This document shows, piece by piece, positions 34,620 to 46,663 of a stretch of 64,000 bases of DNA. The first letter of the stretch is position 1, and every line of letters begins with the position of its first letter. A model generated the notes under the pieces. The model was not told where the DNA came from, ran no database searches, and saw only the letters and a list, made by a program, of their open reading frames with translations. The stretch lies in assembly GCA_021399435.1 (NCBI GenBank), contig JAJTUP010000004.1:1922001-1986000 (forward strand). Reading direction: 5' to 3'. This stretch comes from Diaporthe sp. PMI_573 (Eukaryota; Ascomycota; Sordariomycetes; Diaporthales; Diaporthaceae). Position numbers and translations under genes: made by a program.

Positions 34620-36197
34620 CTAGCGCGTCGAGTTACGGCCTGAGTAGTTTCCCCTTCTTCGGCGTCTTCGCATAGCACGCGGCTCAAGTGGCGGCGAGTA
34701 CATCAGCCCATCATCTCTCTGAGCCGGTGTGCCGTTCGTTTGCCCGTCCCTCTGTGGCGGCTCAACTTGCTCGAGTGCGCCGCTGTCATGGGACTCTGGA
34801 GTCTGCGCCGAGCTCGTGACACTCGGCGGGTTATATACGCCGCCCGTGGTCTGCGTGTCTCCCTCGGATTGCTGAATGGCAGGCTCGATGGTTTCTTGAG
34901 TCCTCTGCGGGGCGGGAAACGTTTTGTACGTTCTGAGAAACCCATCAATTATGTTGCTCCAGTACAATCCGGTGCGGTTGTATGCCCTCAGGGCGAGTCC
35001 AAATACCCCCCGCCTTGCCGTATCTGTTCGGTCTCCTGGGTCGGCGCTTGCGAGCTCGGCCATCCGATTTTGCTCGCTTGAGATGAATGTTTGGAGGACT
35101 CCAGTCAGGTCCTTTGCGAGGCTCTGGTCGGTGGCCCCGATAGCATCTGGCCCGTCGGCCGTTGCGGTGCCGGCTTGCTGACCACCAGGCGCCGGCTGCT
35201 CCTCCTCTGTGTTAGCCGCCGTTGCTGGAGGGACGTTAGGTGGCTTAGACTTCTTCGCGCGTTGCGGGACCGCAGATTTGGTCACACTCAACAGGAGAGG
35301 TCCCTTCCTCCTCGGTTGCGCGTTGTCGGCGTCGTCGTCAACGAGTTTCTCGGGAGTTAAACTGGACATGGAGTCGAGAAATTCTCGCATGTGCGAGATC
35401 CCCCACCGCTCGAAAAGATCCCCGCCGACGAGCATCTCCAGCGCGTGGACGTGGCTCGGCCGGAGCAGCTCGCCGGAGCAGACGTACCACCAGTGGAACC
35501 TGCAGAGGCTGAACGGGGTGATGGCCGTCTCAGCCGCGCTCATCTCGCGGATGCCGTCGACATGCCGCCGGTCGTCGAAGTACTCGATGGTCTCCTCGGC
35601 GAGCTCCGGGTCGTGGATCCGGCAGTGGTCGCAGGAGGCCGCACGGCTCATGCCCTTGAGGGGCTTGGGGATCCGGGCGTACAGGGACTTGCTCATGTGG
35701 CTCTGCCACACTAGGTAATGGGCCGGGTATGATTTCTTCAGGCGGTGGTGAGAGTCGTATATCCACCATCGCTTGAAATGCCGGCGATTGAACCATGCCG
35801 GCATCACCGTCGCCAGCGACGTCGGTGACCGGACCGTGAAGTCGTGGTTCATCAGGGCCTTTTCGCCCGTGAATGAGTTGATATCCCCACCCTCGCCCAG
35901 GTTGAGCTCGATGGGCACTATTTTCGCTCCCACAAGCCCCAAGTGCCGGTGGTGAATAGGTGACTGGTGGTGATGGTAGATCGTACCTTCCTCCATCTCC
36001 CACTTCATGGCGGCGGGAGCGATCACTTGGCGGATGGCGGCGAGATCTTCCTGGCCAAGTCTTCCGAGCCCGTTCCTGTTGGCGCTGGCTTTTGTGATCC
36101 AGAGCTTCCTGTATTCGACTGGGATCGGACGGCCTGTGTGGTCGTAGGACTCGTCGGCCAGCAAGGCGGAAAGTGAAAGGGGCGCGGAGTTCTCCAT
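34620..36197 (-). CDS. Hypothetical protein, 525 residues, unrecognised
   Basis: A single-exon ORF starting MENSAPLSLSALLADESYD; the frame, length and GC-rich codon use support a real gene. I do not recognise a family. Residues ~1-280 are compact and rich in Trp, His and aromatic residues, as in HHHQSPIHHRHLG, FNRRHFKRWWIYDSHHRLKK, CDHCRIHDPELAEE and LCRFHWWYVCSGELLRPSH. This suggests a folded domain, and CDHC plus nearby His/Cys could bind metal. Residues ~290-525 are disordered, Pro/Gln/Thr-rich, and end with a run of Arg (RAMRRRRRRGN) that could be a nuclear signal. No signal peptide or membrane span is evident. The upstream segment to 37823 is AT-rich and gene-poor, a setting where lineage-specific fungal genes are common. 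Confidence 0.7.
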   Translation of the reverse strand: MENSAPLSLSALLADESYDHTGRPIPVEYRKLWITKASANRNGLGRLGQEDLAAIRQVIAPAAMKWEMEEGTIYHHHQSPIHHRHLGLVGAKIVPIELNLGEGGDINSFTGEKALMNHDFTVRSPTSLATVMPAWFNRRHFKRWWIYDSHHRLKKSYPAHYLVWQSHMSKSLYARIPKPLKGMSRAASCDHCRIHDPELAEETIEYFDDRRHVDGIREMSAAETAITPFSLCRFHWWYVCSGELLRPSHVHALEMLVGGDLFERWGISHMREFLDSMSSLTPEKLVDDDADNAQPRRKGPLLLSVTKSAVPQRAKKSKPPNVPPATAANTEEEQPAPGGQQAGTATADGPDAIGATDQSLAKDLTGVLQTFISSEQNRMAELASADPGDRTDTARRGVFGLALRAYNRTGLYWSNIIDGFLRTYKTFPAPQRTQETIEPAIQQSEGDTQTTGGVYNPPSVTSSAQTPESHDSGALEQVEPPQRDGQTNGTPAQRDDGLMYSPPLEPRAMRRRRRRGNYSGRNSTR

Positions 36198-37823
36198 CTT
36201 TTCCGGGTGAGGAAAAAGAGTCGAGGCGGTTCAATAGTTCACAGAGTTTGTTGTTCCACCTTGATGGTGATTGATGAGCTCTGAGATTTGACTTGAGCGT
36301 GAACCTCAATAGAGTCCGGAGATGCGGGTCTAGTTGCTGTATTGGCTTGGAGTTTCAACAAGGAGACTTGAGGTGGTGTATGATGCGTGTGATGAGGGTA
36401 GTGTGGATGATGTAGTGAGGATGTGTGACAGGCGGGTGTGCAAAGTCGGAAGTCATAGAAAGCTACCAAGCGTCAAGGGCATGCCAGCTTTATATGGTAT
36501 AATATTTGCAATTTTTGAGCAAGGGCGCTGTTATTTTCTGCAATTCCTCACTGGCTCCATTAGCGGTGCCAGTCCGGCCCATTGCCCATGGCCCTAAAGT
36601 AGTTGGTTGTCAACTTTTGCTCGAAATACCGTGAAAGCAAATGCCTGCCGTAACTTATTTTTGAACCTTTCCAAAACACGTTCTTGTCCTCTTACAAATC
36701 TGCAATGAACAGTTGATCTCTACAATCATAGTATCTATATAGACAGGCCTTGAGAAAAAAGCAAATGCTTGCCGTTGTATCAAAGGCACTGTCCTACCCC
36801 GAAACTTTTCTCTTTAGTTTTAGAAAGCCTCTAGGACTCTAGCACTTTTTGTACGCCGGCTAAGACTATCTAATATACTTAGTGCAGGTCTTAGCATCCG
36901 GGAAGAGACTACAGCAACTAGTGCTCTCTTGATGGGTGTCTGAACAACATGGATGTTCCTCAGATGGATTTCCTCGAGGGGTATGTATGCGAACCTCTGT
37001 GGTTGATGTGAAGGGGGCTAAACGAAGAGTCAGGAGTTGTCTAGGCTCTGGTGCAAGTGCAGGCGTAGTTGATCGATTGATTATCGCTATATACAATTAC
37101 TCTTTAACAAATACCTTTCTATGATCCTAATTGTGTTCATACCTACCTGCTTGACTTTGCTCATCAGGTCTCCAGGGCTGGGCCGTCACGATGTCTAAGA
37201 GACATCACGGGACAGTTCAACTAGTTGCACTCACCAATTGCAAAGACACTTCAAGGGTTTAGTTAAACAAGAAGCGTAGATAGTGGTATGCACTAAGGAA
37301 ACTTCGTTAACCACGTAAATGCTCTGCTATATACGCACCTGCTCGTTATCGAGACACCCGGCCATTGGACAAACTCTCATGGTGCTACCCATCACCACTT
37401 GTTCAACCGTGTAACGAATAGCGTCGATTTTTGTTATGCAAATCGGATTGGGGGATATCTTTTTTTCTCTATCTATTCATCCAAACAAGTAAATTCGTCT
37501 GTTCAACCTGCCCTATGCTTGCTCTCTCTCTCTCTCCCCCCTCTCTCTGTGTATGTGAACCCCACTGCATGTGCGAACGAATTTGTCCCGGCGCATGCTA
37601 CACACCCATCTACACCCAAATTGGAGCGTGTGCTTGGTTCAGTATCCAAAGTGAGTATGTATGTCGCTGGGTTGGAAAGGTTTCGACTGTTAGAGTGTGG
37701 CAAGCCTTGGAGACAAACGCCGTTGCCCACCGAGGTTAAGCCCGCTGGCAGCTACGCGAAACAGCAAACTTAGAACTCGGCGCGAGAGATCGACTGCTGC
37801 CTTCGACGGCACATGAGAGCATC
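36198..37823. other. Intergenic, AT-rich
   Basis: No supported gene. The part from about 36480 to 37460 is clearly more AT-rich than the rest of the window. An 18-bp motif occurs twice (36634-36651 and 36758-36775) with one C/T difference. A CT-rich microsatellite lies at 37521-37548. The AT bias may reflect decayed repeat DNA. Confidence 0.5.
37521..37548. repeat. (CT)n microsatellite
   Basis: Runs of CT dinucleotides interrupted by a short C run. Confidence 0.85.
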
Positions 37824-40800
37824 CTACTTGCTTCCACTGAGCCTTGTCAGGTAGTTTAGGAAAGCTTTCTTGTCCGTCGACAGGCACTGCAGAAACTCGT
37901 TCCCGTCGATCCCAAGGCTTGGGAACAGGCTTGACTGCAAATGCCGAATGAAGGCGTCGCCAGTCTTGGAGTAGATGCTTTGCTCCAGCTGGACGATCTC
38001 ATTCATAACTTGTCGGGTCTGTGCGTCCGACGGGTTAAACTGCGGGTCCCTTAGAACCTCCCAGCAAATGGGGTGGAAGCGTTCGATAACGAAACTGTCG
38101 AAGCCCGGAATAAGGGGGGTTGGAGAGCCCGTGGGCGGCGAAGGATTGTTTGAAATAGTAGCGACGTCCGGGCCGCCCCAGACAGTTGTCATCTTTATCA
38201 TCAGGCCAAAAGCCAATCTGCTTGTTGACATGTTGTTGTGAGAGACGGTTCTGGCAAGGGTCATGATGGAGGATATGAGGGACTCAAAATATCCCTGGTT
38301 CGTCTCGCTCACGAGTACTCCTCCTAGATCGTGCTGGAGGATGATTTGGATGAAGTGAAGGTATTCTCTCTTCAGCTCGCCGAGTTGGATCTCGTCATCA
38401 GTACCACTGGCTGGCTGCGACAAGCCTTCGAAGATGCGTTGCAGTAATGGTGTCAGCAGCAGGTTGAGGATGTCGAAGATTTCGCCCTTGAAGTTGAAAA
38501 CGATTTGCTCCAGCAGGCGCAGGAACATGGCCATCTCATCATGCGATGAACTCTGGGATAGCAAGCCTTCAATCCACTGTGGCAGCTGAGGCAGCACGGT
38601 CGCCCCAAGCGCGCCGAGAAGGCGAGAGAAGGCCGAGCGGCAGGCTGTCCGGATTTCGCGGTTGGTGTTCAGTTCCTTGAGCGCCACAAGAATGGCTTCT
38701 GCCACACGGGAGAACACCTCAGATATCTCCTTGGGTGGCGGTGGCTGCTTGCTCACATTGCCGCCTGACGACGAATCAGCGAACCCATGGGCTAGTATCC
38801 CCAGAGCTGTGATAATGTGATGGACTTGAAGAATCGCTTGCGCATCGCCTGACTTTGCTCCCGGCAAGTTTTGCTCCATGTCCGCAAACAGGGGCTCCAT
38901 GATTGTCCGAGCGTACAGTACCTGCTTTTCGATGGGGGTGCCGTTGGTCGAGGAGATGCACCCTATAGCTTCGAACAAGTAGCACTGGTTGGTGAAAGCG
39001 GCATCCGCCGAGTGGTCAGATTCGTCAGAGGACATGTCGTCATCAGCTTCATCGCCCGGCACTTCGGCCTTGATCGCCAGCAAATCACTAATAGACTGAA
39101 TAACAGTTTCCGTCATGCCTTGCACTTGGGCGCGTAGGTGCTTGACCAAGCGGTAGAACAAGTACCACGATCTCATGCGAACTCGAAGGTGGTCGTGGTG
39201 GACCAGGCGGACGAAATTCTCCAGAACTCGTGGTATGTACTCCTGGCGATTTTCGAAGAAGACGGCATATCGAACGCAGATCTCCATGTACTGCAAAAGT
39301 ATTGCAGGGTGTGGAAAGTTGGAGATATCTGCGGGGCCTCGTCAGTATGAATGCAAAATCAAAGCGAGGGGACTGTATGTGTGACCAACTTGATTCTACC
39401 ATCTTCGACATGATCACCAGGAGCCTCTCGGCGGCAGCACTGTTGGGCTGAGACTTCCCTGCGAGCCCTGAATTCGGCAGAGCAAGCTCACCAAACAAAT
39501 ACATCTCATGCAAGGCCAGGTCCAGGTCCCTCCAGTCCATCTGCGACCCTTGCTGGTCAAGGGTCTGGAACGTGTTCGCAACGAGGTTGCTCAGGATCTC
39601 CATGTAGAGGTTCTGGTCGACAGCAGCCACACTCTTTTGTAGGTTTTGCAGCCGCTTTCTGAGCTCTTGGAATTCTGCCTCGTCTGTTTGCTCATCCTCG
39701 TGGCCCCATGACGCAGTCTCGTCGTACCTCATCTTCATGATAATAGCGTTGAGGACGTTTGGAAGCAGTTCCGAGTACCGAGGCGGCAGAGGGCTGATCT
39801 TACGGAAGAAGGTGAGGACATCGGTCAAGGAGGGGATGACGGAGGAGCAGACCTCGTCAAACTCGTCTGAGAAGAACCGAAGTAGCAGGGGAAGGAAATC
39901 ATGCAAGTGCTGCTCGGCTTTGCCAGCGGATTCCTCACTGAACGACTCAAGCACTTTGACCACGTCCGTCATGACTACATTGACGAGCTTTGCCACAGCC
40001 TCGGCCAGGTCAGTATCGTATTTGGGCGTGCCCCTGTACTGATTCAATGGTGGGCTGTTGACAAGCTCCGAGACGATTTGCTGGAGGCCGAGGAAACCAA
40101 TCAGTTCCATCTTATCAGCGGGCTTCATCTTTTTGGAGGTGATTTCTGTGTAGGCGTCGACAGCGGCATCCCGGACCTTGTCGGTGTCGCCTTTGGTCCG
40201 GCCGATGAGAGGCAGGAGAAGGCTGATCATGTCCTGCTGGATGACCAGCGTGATATCAATCCACTGCACCCACTTCCCCAAGACCTTGAGGGTCATCTCG
40301 ATGATCTTGTCATTCTGGTCCTGGTACTGAGCCAGGATCTCCTGCCAAGAGCGGACAACCTTCTGCATGTCTCTTTCCCTCACAAGATCCTTGAGGTCAA
40401 CGTTGCGGTTGGCCTCGTCTGGCTGGCGGGAGAGCAGCTGGTCTGCTATCTCATCATGAACGGCGAGCAGGATACGCAGGTACAGTGTGCATCCGGCCGG
40501 GTTGTCCCTCCTGTCGCTCCCGGGCAGGCTGGTCATGGACAAGAAATCATCCATGAAGGTTTCCCATCCTTGCTTGTACAGCCGAACAAACAGAAACGTC
40601 AAGGTCTGTGTCAGCTTGTTCTGTAGGGTCGGCGAGTCGAGCTGGTCCGCGTTGGAGGAGTAACTACGCTGGACGTAGTCGAGGAAGGTATCCTTTAGGG
40701 CGGCCAGCTGGCCCGGGTCGCTCTCGATTATGATGGCGTTGTTGATGACCTCAAGGCAGACGACACGAATGACCTCAGTCGGCTGGGGGTTGCGGACGAA

Positions 40801-41060
40801 CAGAGAAACGCAGGCCTGCCATCCTGACCGGTCGGACCTCAGGTTGGCGAGGAACGAGAAGGCCTGTTGCTTGAGAGCCTGATCGGATTGTGGGTTCCAT
40901 GCTATCTCGATAGCATTCTCGATCTGTACCAGTGCGGTCTCAAGGTCAGTCCCAGGGAACCAAGTGCCAGGGAAACGGGGCATGAGAGGGAGCACATGTC
41001 GACCTGGGAGGATATGCCCGCCGGGGGTGCGAGAGAAATCTGCCGTACCTGGCTCTCCAT
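37824..41060 (-). CDS. LOS1: Exportin-T (tRNA nuclear export receptor)
   Basis: Predicted exons are 41060-41049, 40923-39390 and 39328-37824, giving 1016 residues. The first exon is only 12 nt (MESQ); joining it gives MESQIENAIEIAWNPQSD, the expected N-terminus of exportin-T. The second junction restores [32 protein letters not shown], strongly conserved in Los1/XPOT. The protein is an all-helical HEAT-repeat karyopherin of the usual length, with the exportin-1-like segment (QKVVRSWQEILAQYQDQND) in the N-terminal third. Family knowledge: it binds Ran-GTP and mature tRNA in the nucleus and carries tRNA through nuclear pores. The intergenic region to POB3 supplies its promoter. Confidence 0.93.
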
Positions 41061-42241
41061 ACTGACGCGAGCTCCTCAGAGGAGATTCGCCGAGGAAGGG
41101 ACGTCGAACTCGGGAGGGTAAATGGTCGGCACACGAGGGCTGCTATGACGTGCGGATCGTGTACGTTTGTCGGAGGCAAGCATGCAGCATTGTATCTTGG
41201 GTGGAGGCGGGGCAGCTATCAAAGGCTCATGCTGGGGCCGGATGAGCAGAGGGGATGTAAGGCAGCAGGTAAGGGCAGGGCAAGGCTCGGCAAAAAGTCA
41301 AACCACGCAACAGTGGGACCTAGGTTTCCTTGCGGGCGGAGGTGCAATTTATGACGAGAGCAGCTGTTGATATTTATTGGGCTTGGGATCGATTGGGCGT
41401 TTGGGAGTGGACAAAGCAGCAGAGGCGGGAGGGTCGAGTTGGGTTGGGCTTGGTTTGGTTACGGAATATCTCATTACGGTGGCGCCTGCCCTGTCTGCTG
41501 CTAGACTGCCTAGGCAGGTACTCGTCCCTCCCGCACAGCAGGCCAAGGTACCTGGTGTTGGTGGGGCAATCAAAATAAAGGGCTTGCAGCGGCTCCGGGG
41601 CTGGGCCTGTCAACCCTGTCATCCTTGCTCAGCCGGCGCATTCCACCCGCTAGGCCATCCTTTTGACGGCACATGGCCACGTGCCGCATTGTTCATCCAA
41701 ACCTCTCCTGTGGTCGTCTACATGACATCCAGGCGCCGATCCCGTAAAAGCGACTGCATTTCTGCAACAGTTCGGTGCTGGTATTGCCTGTATGAGAAGA
41801 TCAAAACGAAAGGTCTGCGTGCTCTTTGCCACACCATGCAAACAACAAGTAGCAAGCTATGTTTGGGTGTCTGCTGCACTGTCACGGCACCTATGTGGTG
41901 AACCAGTCAGAATTATGGCGGTGTATAGTGCTCATTGTGCCCAAAAAGTCAACAACCTTCTGTAACAGTAGCATAGTGTACGTGATCACAGTGGACTGGC
42001 AGCGTAGAAAGTATTTTATTCACCCTGGCACCGATCGCCTCGTGCGCGAACACACGGCCACTGGTTATCTCCGCAAATGCAGCCTATGATGTAAAAAGAA
42101 CAAACGTCCCCCATCGCGATTAAAGATCTCAATGCTGCCCTGGACATTTCGAAATCATCCGTATACCCGTAAAACGCCGGTCCTGACCTCTCCGATGTCT
42201 CAAAAAGCGCAACCTCCCATATCCAGAGTCTAGACAGGAGC
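41061..42241. other. Intergenic: LOS1 promoter and POB3 3' flank
   Basis: About 1.2 kb between two minus-strand genes. ORFs in it have no family features. No notable repeats. Confidence 0.6.
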
Positions 42242-44144
42242 TTAGGCCGTCGTTTTCTTCTTCTTCTTGGGAGGCGAGTCTGCGTCTTCATCTTTACCCG
42301 CGTCGTCATCGGCAACCCCGCTGTCCGCCTCCGACCCGCTGCCGGACCCGGAGCTCTCGTGGTCCGAGTCGAACTCCTCCGCGACGTCGGATTCTGACTC
42401 GGTGTGGAAGTCCTCGTCTACACTCTCCTCGTCCTCGTCTGCCGAGCCGCGATCCGCTCCGCCACCAACGACCTCGTCGTCCGAGCTCAGCTCCTGAGCG
42501 CGCAGCGCCTGCTTGAGCAGCTTCTCGTCCTCGTCGATCTCGTTCTTGACCCGCAGGCCCTTGAGCTTGAAGAATGATTCGAGCGCCTTCAGATCATCAC
42601 GGCTGATGTTGCTGAATTGCTGCGACCCGGCACCCTTCATCTGTACCGTGATGTCAAAGGTAGAAAGTGCCGACACAGCGCCGCTAACGCGGGAGAACGT
42701 AACAGACTGTGTCTGCTCGAAGGAAATGTAGGTGGCCGGTTTTGGCACGAACATGAAGGCCTTCTCCAACAGGTAGAGGAAGCCCTCGCTGGCCTTGATG
42801 GAACACTTGATCGCCTGCTGTTGACGGTGCCTGTTTACGTGTTAGTAGGGATCTATCCCGGAACCCGGAACCCAAACTTGGTCAACTTACGTCTCAAAGT
42901 CCTTTGCCGGCGTGGACACCTTCTTGTTAGATAGACCCCGGAAGATCTTAGTCACCACCTGGTGCATGGGCTCCTCGTAATGTGACTCGAGTTTACCATC
43001 GAACTGCTCCTTACGCATTTCCTCGCTCATGTTGAGGTCGATGGTGCTCTCGTCGTCCCTCTTGAACTGCATCACAACAAAAGGATACCGCGTCTGCCCC
43101 TGGCGCAGAGGAGGATCCAGGCCGATAGTGAGAAGGAAGTGGACGTCGTCCGGCTTAGGGAGGACCATAAACTTCTTGACAGCATCGTACTGCACCTTGT
43201 AGTCGTATGTCTTGCCGCGAAGTCGGAAAGACGAGAGGTACATATCGATGTCGAAACGGCCTCTGGGCGTAAGGTGCAAGACGTCCTGGAAGGTGGCGAC
43301 GGTATCGCCAGCCGTATCTCCGATGTCCGCCTTGTCCAACAGGGTCTGGTAGAACAGCTGGGCAGCTTGGACCTCCTCCTCGTCGGCGTCACTTCCAGCC
43401 TCCTCGCCTTCGGCCTCCTTCTTTGTCGTTGTTCCTGGAATGTAGAACCGCATCTCGACCATCTGGTCCATCCCTGCAGCCGCTTTGCGGCCCTTGGTAG
43501 CAGTGCCGTTGGCCTTCTCCCCGTCATTATTGGCGAGCTCGACAGCGATCTCGTTTCGGCCTGCCAGGTTGGTGTTGGCGATCTCAGAATAAGGAATCTC
43601 GAAGGCCGGTCGGTTCTGGACGCTGAAGGTGAGCTCGCCCTTTGTGAACTCTGCCTTGCCCCAGTTCCAGCCCCGCATAGAGTGATCCTTGGTGTCCAGG
43701 GCGTGACCGTACCAGTTCTTGAAGACCCGGGTCAATCGCTCGTGGTCCTGCCGGGTGTGTTAGGAATTTAAGGACTTGGGAGGATGTGTGTATGTGTGGC
43801 GAACCTCTTGCTGGAAGCCGTCGAGCTGCATCACCTCCGAGTTCCGCTGCAGAATCTTGACCTCGTAGCCCTTCGAAGCTCGACTCCAGTGTGCGCCGGC
43901 GATGTTGCTCGCTTCGAGAGTGACTGCATCGCCGCCGCCCGCGGGCTTCCAACCGAGACCAGCTTCAGAGAATCGGCATTTGCCGCTCTCCTTGGACAGG
44001 TCCAAGTAGATGTTGTCGAAGCTCTCCCTAAGGTCAGGCATCTCGTCAGCCCGGCTCGCCATTTGTGCAACTGAAGTGCGATCGGAATCGAGTTGAGGGT
44101 GGACGTTGTGGAGGACCCCACGGTGGGCAAACCTACATTGACAT
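42242..44144 (-). CDS. POB3: FACT complex subunit POB3 (SSRP1 homologue)
   Basis: Predicted exons are 44144-44137, 44027-43805, 43747-42891 and 42830-42242, giving 558 residues. The first coding exon is only 8 nt; joining it gives MSMESFDNIYLDLSKESGK, the family-typical N-terminus. An alternative unspliced start at 44062 (MASRADEMPDLRESF) would read through a sequence that looks like an intron 3' end (CTGAC...CTTAG). Domains in order are the Pob3 N-terminal domain, the middle double PH domain (RGRFDIDMYLSSFRLRGKTYDYK) and the Rtt106-like second PH (EKAFMFVPKPATYISFEQ). A strongly acidic tail follows, ending in a Lys run. There is no HMG box, as in other fungi where Nhp6 supplies it. With Spt16, FACT removes and restores nucleosomes during transcription and replication. 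Confidence 0.95.
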
Positions 44145-44701
44145 CTTGAAAGCCTAGAAATGGTTGATGAATGAAGATGCTGGAGGGTCGCTGCCAACTG
44201 CCGTCGCAATTGCAGGAGAGAAAAGTTGGAGGTTCAACCAAGTGCTTGCCTAAAAAGGCGCCGCCCCGGTGCAGCACACGCGACGCGTTAATGGTTGCCA
44301 GCCCACCCTGCAAGGAGCCGCCCCACCCGAGCGCCAATAAGCTCCCCAAAGTACCAAGGTACGGACCGATCTGGTGAACATGGGAATTCCGCCAAAAAAA
44401 AACTCATGGTTTGGACATCTGAAAGTGAATTTTGAGCCCTGATCCAATGACGAAACTATCAAAAAATCCCAAAGAATGGTCTTGCTGCAAGAAATCGTTC
44501 TCAGTCCTATTCGCACCAGAATGGATAGCTACATGTAACACTCCATTTGCTTTGTACCAGTAGTCTCCGTTTTATTCCAGCTACCAGCCTGCATGCTACC
44601 AGCCTGCATCCTCCCGCCATCTTGCAGATGCGGACCAGGTCACACAACCCAACAAGCTTCTAGACTACTCATGGTCAACGACCTTCTCACCCCAACCTTA
44701 T
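44145..44701. other. Intergenic: POB3 promoter and ALE1 3' flank
   Basis: About 0.56 kb; no gene or repeat of note. Confidence 0.6.
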
Positions 44702-46663
44702 CTACATCGCCTTCCCATCCTTCACCTTAAACGTCCTCGCCCTCCGCACCTTCTGCTTCTCAGCCCATTGAATCCTGGCCTCATCCACGATCTCACCAAC
44801 GTCGCGGTTGATGTCGGATGACAATCCAGGCCCCACCAGCGGCTCATGGTCCCTGCTCCCCCCGGCCGTAAGAGACTCCGTGGAGGCCGACTTCCTCAGC
44901 TGGACGCCCGCGGCGGAGCTCCGCTCCTCGACCTTCTTCTTGAGGAACGCCTTGGCCGGCGACGCGAAGAAGCCCATGCTCAGCGCGACGCCGATGACCG
45001 GGTAGAAGTAGACCCTGGCCCAGACCTTGACGCTGTCCGAGAAGCCCAGGACCAGGAATGGGGTCGTCACGAAAGAGAAGGCGCATTGTGTCACCAGGTA
45101 AGAGAAGAAGTCGTAGTATGGCTTCAGGGATGTGGGTTGTTGGGTGACTGGGTCGATGAAGAAGGGCCTGAAGTACCGTCGGAAGTCTGTGATTACTTGT
45201 TAGCACGCAGATCTCTACGGAGAACACACGAGTACCTACTCTTCGCCACGGTCTGTATGAAGCTCGCCAAGACAAACGTGAGGTAATATCCTGGGTAGAA
45301 GCCGTGCCAGATTGCGCTCGTCGTGAAGGTTGCCAAACTAGCCCTGAACCCGGGCTTCTTGCCCCTCGGCGTGACCCGCAGGTAGATGTAGTGCCTCAAC
45401 CACAGGTTCGTCTTGATGTTCCAGTTCTCCAGGTAGGCCCTGGTGTTCTGTGCGCTCTCTACGCCCCAGGGGTAGATGTTGCTCAGCCTGTTCCAGTTGA
45501 CCTTTCCGGTGACGGGGTCAAAGCCGTTGTAGCCAAGGCCCGCCAAGATGCAGGCGCCTTCGGTCATGGACCAGACTCCGTAGTATTTCATGCGCGCGGT
45601 GAAGTTGGTCATGTGCAGCACCCACAGGCGTCGGGGCAGGCTGTAGCTCATGTAGCTGTCATCCAGGAGGAGCTCGGTGTTGTACCAGCCCGAGAAGTTG
45701 AGGAAGCACAGAATCCATGCAAGGCCAGCCGCCAGCTTCCACATCGAGGGCGTGGCGCTGCGCGGGATCTTGCGCTTCTTACGCGTCGGCGGCTTCTTGG
45801 CCGGGTCGGCGGTCGCGGGCACGTCGAACATGCTCAGGTCGAGCCACCGCCTGTACTCGGCGAAGTCCATCGCCGGCCCGCACAGCAGCGACGGGAAGAA
45901 GAAGACGTAGCCGGCGTAGTCCAGCAGGCTGGGGAGCTCCTTCAGGACCCTGTCCTTCTGGAAGTCTGACATCTGGTCCTCCGGCAGCGTGCCGTCGGCC
46001 ACGTTCCAGCAGAATGCGCTCAGCTTCATGACCAGGACCATCTGGGCGCCCGTGATGTCCACGCTCGAGGGGTCGTTCGCAAACTGCCGGTCAAGCTGGT
46101 TTACGCTCATGTGTACCATGAGGAAGACGAAGGCGACCCAAGGCATGTAGGGGCTTCCACGGAGATAGTAGGCGATGCCATATGCGCCACCGGCGGCGAT
46201 GAGAATGGTTCGCAGGCCACCCCACAGGTCGAAGAGACCAACCAGATAGAAGACACCGACGCTTTAAACGAGTAAATGCGTTAGCAACCAGCCTCATTCC
46301 TATGCTGTCCTTCTGCTCGTTTGGCCAGTCTCCTTGTTAGATTCAGAAAGAACGTACGCCGCGTTGAATAGGTTCTTGTATGCCGGCTTCGTATCAGGGA
46401 CTCGCTTCAACAGCCCGGCTAGCGGATACGAGAACAGGATGGAGAAGATGAGTTTGACTATGGAAGAGTTCTGAGCATCAGCACTGTACAGAGCATCCCA
46501 CACTTTAAGTCTCAGGGGCAGCAAGCTCACGTTCATCCGGGCCGGCGCCAACGAGGCCCGCCAGGTAGACAAAGGCTGTCGAGTCACCGCAGTCAGCACA
46601 TGCATACCCAAAGTGGACAATATCTCGCCTCAGTAGCTTACGAGCATGTATGTAGGGCAACAT
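44702..46663 (-). CDS. ALE1: Lysophospholipid acyltransferase, MBOAT family
   Basis: Predicted exons are 46663-46642, 46575-46531, 46457-46358, 46261-45240 and 45186-44702, giving 557 residues. Splicing the three small first exons builds MLPYIHAPFVYLAGLVGAG, then PDELKLIFSILFSYPLAGLLKR, then AAVGVFYLVGLFDLWGGLR. This multi-span N-terminus is typical of Ale1/Lpt1/Slc4; all junction phases agree. MBOAT signatures are present: WNIKTNLWLRHYIYLR with the conserved Asn, and AIWHGFYPGYYLTF with the active-site His. The enzyme transfers acyl groups to lysophospholipids in ER membranes. An insert PTRKKRKIPR lies in a cytosolic loop. The C-terminal tail is basic and ends KVKDGKAM without a canonical KKXX. 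The exon 4 acceptor is AAG, a weaker but permitted site. Confidence 0.92.

Noticed and set aside
39088..39328. Extension of the first long LOS1 ORF past 39390
   Set aside because: The tail (WSHIQSPRF...) has no homology and overlaps the true third exon in another frame; the intron 39389-39329 restores a conserved block.
44062..44209. Alternative start of POB3 at MASRADEMPDL and a longer upstream reading frame
   Set aside because: The segment looks like an intron 3' end (CTGAC...CTTAG), and splicing to the upstream 8-nt exon restores the family N-terminus.
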